From assembly GCF_017985075.1 (NCBI RefSeq), contig NZ_JAGNYF010000001.1:1-64000 (forward strand): 64,000 bases of DNA, in the 5' to 3' direction. Made by a program: the position numbers and the translations under genes. Shown one piece after another: positions 63,166 through 64,000 of the stretch. The notes under the pieces were generated by a model that searched no databases, was not told the DNA's origin, and saw nothing but the letters and a program-made list of their open reading frames with translations. The stretch's first letter is position 1, and the number at the start of each line of letters is the position of its first letter. This stretch comes from Flavobacterium sp. (lineage in GTDB: Bacteria; Bacteroidota; Bacteroidia; Flavobacteriales; Flavobacteriaceae).

Positions 63166-63492
63166 ATGGACATACAAAATGCACAACTTGACGTTGATAA
63201 TTGGATAAAAAACCACGGTGTTCGTTATTTTAACGAATTGACCAACATGGCTCAGCTTACTGAAGAAGTAGGTGAGGTAGCCCGAATTATAGCAAGAAGA
63301 TACGGAGAACAATCTGAAAAAGAATCGGATAAAAATAAAGATTTAGGCGAAGAATTAGCAGATGTAGTATTTGTCGTTTTATGTTTAGCCAATCAAACTG
63401 GAATTAATTTGCAAGAAGCTTTTGATAAAAAACTCGACTTAAAAACCAATAGAGACCACGATCGCCATCAAAATAATGAAAAACTTAAATAA
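63166..63492 (+). CDS. MazG-like nucleotide pyrophosphohydrolase
   Basis: 108 residues, all-alpha. It has the NTP-PPase metal-binding pattern LTEEVGEVARIIARR and KDLGEELADVVFVVL, i.e. EExxE and ExxD. These enzymes clear non-canonical or excess (d)NTPs. The length fits a single-domain MazG-like protein. It starts at the base after the previous stop and is followed 2 bp later by the aroA start. Confidence 0.9.
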   Translation: MDIQNAQLDVDNWIKNHGVRYFNELTNMAQLTEEVGEVARIIARRYGEQSEKESDKNKDLGEELADVVFVVLCLANQTGINLQEAFDKKLDLKTNRDHDRHQNNEKLK

Positions 63493-63494
63493 TT

Positions 63495-64000
63495 GTGAAT
63501 TTAAAACTTAGTTATAAGCTTCAAACTTCAAACTTCAAACTAAAAATTTCTGGGTCCAAATCAGAAACAAATAGGTTATTAGTTTTACAAGCATTATATC
63601 CAAATTTAGTTTTAGAAAACTCATCAACTTCCGATGATTCTGAAGTTATGATAGAAGCTTTGGCTACCCAATACCTAATACCCAAAACCCAATACCCAAA
63701 AATAGATGTTCACCACGCTGGAACAGCAATGCGATTTTTAACTGCCTACTTTGCTGCACAAGACGGATTTGAAGTCCAACTTACAGGTTCTTCAAGAATG
63801 AAAGAACGTCCAATTAAAATTTTAGTTGATGCACTAAATCAATTGGGAGCTGAAATCACATATTTTGAAAAAGAAGGATTTCCACCATTAAAAATCAAAG
63901 GGAAAAAACTTACAGAAAACAAAGTTTCACTTCAATCAAATGTTAGTAGTCAATATATTTCGGCATTATTGTTAATCGCACCAAAATTAGAAAACGGATT
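63495..64000 (+). CDS. aroA: 3-phosphoshikimate 1-carboxyvinyltransferase (EPSP synthase), 5' part
   Basis: The first 168 codons; the gene runs off the window. It joins PEP to shikimate 3-phosphate. Motifs: KISGSKSETNRLLVLQALYP, the substrate-binding HHAGTAMRFLTAYF, GSSRMKERPI and SNVSSQYISALLL. GTG at 63495 is the only sensible start after the in-frame stop at 63486. Two stretches of the protein are made of heptamer repeats: LQTSNFK near the N-terminus (63519-63546) and ATQYLIPKTQYPK (63664-63698) just before the conserved HHAGTAMRF. Neither looks like conserved EPSP synthase sequence. Confidence 0.93.
   Translation, partial: MNLKLSYKLQTSNFKLKISGSKSETNRLLVLQALYPNLVLENSSTSDDSEVMIEALATQYLIPKTQYPKIDVHHAGTAMRFLTAYFAAQDGFEVQLTGSSRMKERPIKILVDALNQLGAEITYFEKEGFPPLKIKGKKLTENKVSLQSNVSSQYISALLLIAPKLENG
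63519..63546. repeat. CTTCAAA heptamer run in the aroA start
   Basis: Three perfect CTTCAAA units (63519-63539), then CTAAAAA. The three units add exactly seven codons. Confidence 0.75.
63664..63698. repeat. ATACCCA heptamer run inside aroA
   Basis: CTACCCA, ATACCTA, ATACCCA, AAACCCA, ATACCCA in register. It shares AACCCAATACCCAA with the right arm of the four-helix-bundle element at 30078-30541. Confidence 0.8.

Overview
This is a low-GC, densely coding stretch of chromosome from a member of the Bacteroidota, most likely Flavobacteriaceae (Flavobacterium or a near relative). The clues are a PorT-type secretion protein, a GldA-like ATPase, three GLPGLI proteins, DUF5686 and TonB-plug outer-membrane proteins, methionine synthase split into two genes, and promoters of the Bacteroidota -7 type (TAnnTTTG). 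I found no rRNA, tRNA, prophage, classical insertion sequence or CRISPR array.

Layout. 1-6.5 kb: the end of a tail-specific protease, then the rod-shape operon mreB-mreC-mreD-mrdA-rodA on the minus strand. 6.5-9.6 kb: purH and an FtsX/MacB-type permease. 9.6-17.5 kb: an envelope cluster with a TonB-plug receptor, three GLPGLI proteins and a histidine kinase/response regulator pair; three 10-bp direct repeats lie between the divergent transcripts. 17.5-28 kb: a deoxynucleoside kinase, a membrane pyrophosphatase with an unusual Cys-rich tail, soluble pyrophosphatase, a DUF5686 protein, pyruvate dehydrogenase E1 beta and etfB-etfA. 28-36.6 kb: a nuclease-family protein, nucleoside transporter, four-helix-bundle protein, thyA, a 3.2-kb accessory island, folA, ubiE/menG and porT. 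36.6-42 kb: a SpoU methyltransferase, a TamA/TamL-like assembly protein, fbaA and accD. 42-49.3 kb: metK (SAM-II-like riboswitch) divergent from metH part 1, metH part 2 and metF (SAM-I riboswitch). 49.3-64 kb: a PagL-like lipid A deacylase, gldA-like, a TetR-UbiB-SDR cluster, DAHP synthase/chorismate mutase, rsgA, dtd, two DUF3857 proteins, a MazG-like protein and the start of aroA.

The most unusual content is a set of small inverted-repeat elements. (1) A 450-bp unit with GC-rich terminal inverted repeats, encoding a DUF559/Vsr-like nuclease domain, sits exactly in frame inside cobalamin-dependent methionine synthase. (2) A four-helix-bundle (S23/Avd-like) gene is flanked by 33-nt inverted repeats that fill the nupG-thyA junction. 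(3) Those arms are built from 7-bp units, and similar heptamer-phased repeats recur at gene junctions across the window and even inside aroA. (4) A cassette-like segment of three unknown small genes is bounded by related repeat ends, one of them part of an attC-like palindrome. Elements 1 and 2 share one architecture, an ORF in the loop of a long RNA stem. I suggest, as inference, a family of flavobacterial 'ORF-in-a-stem' elements with non-autonomous heptamer derivatives.
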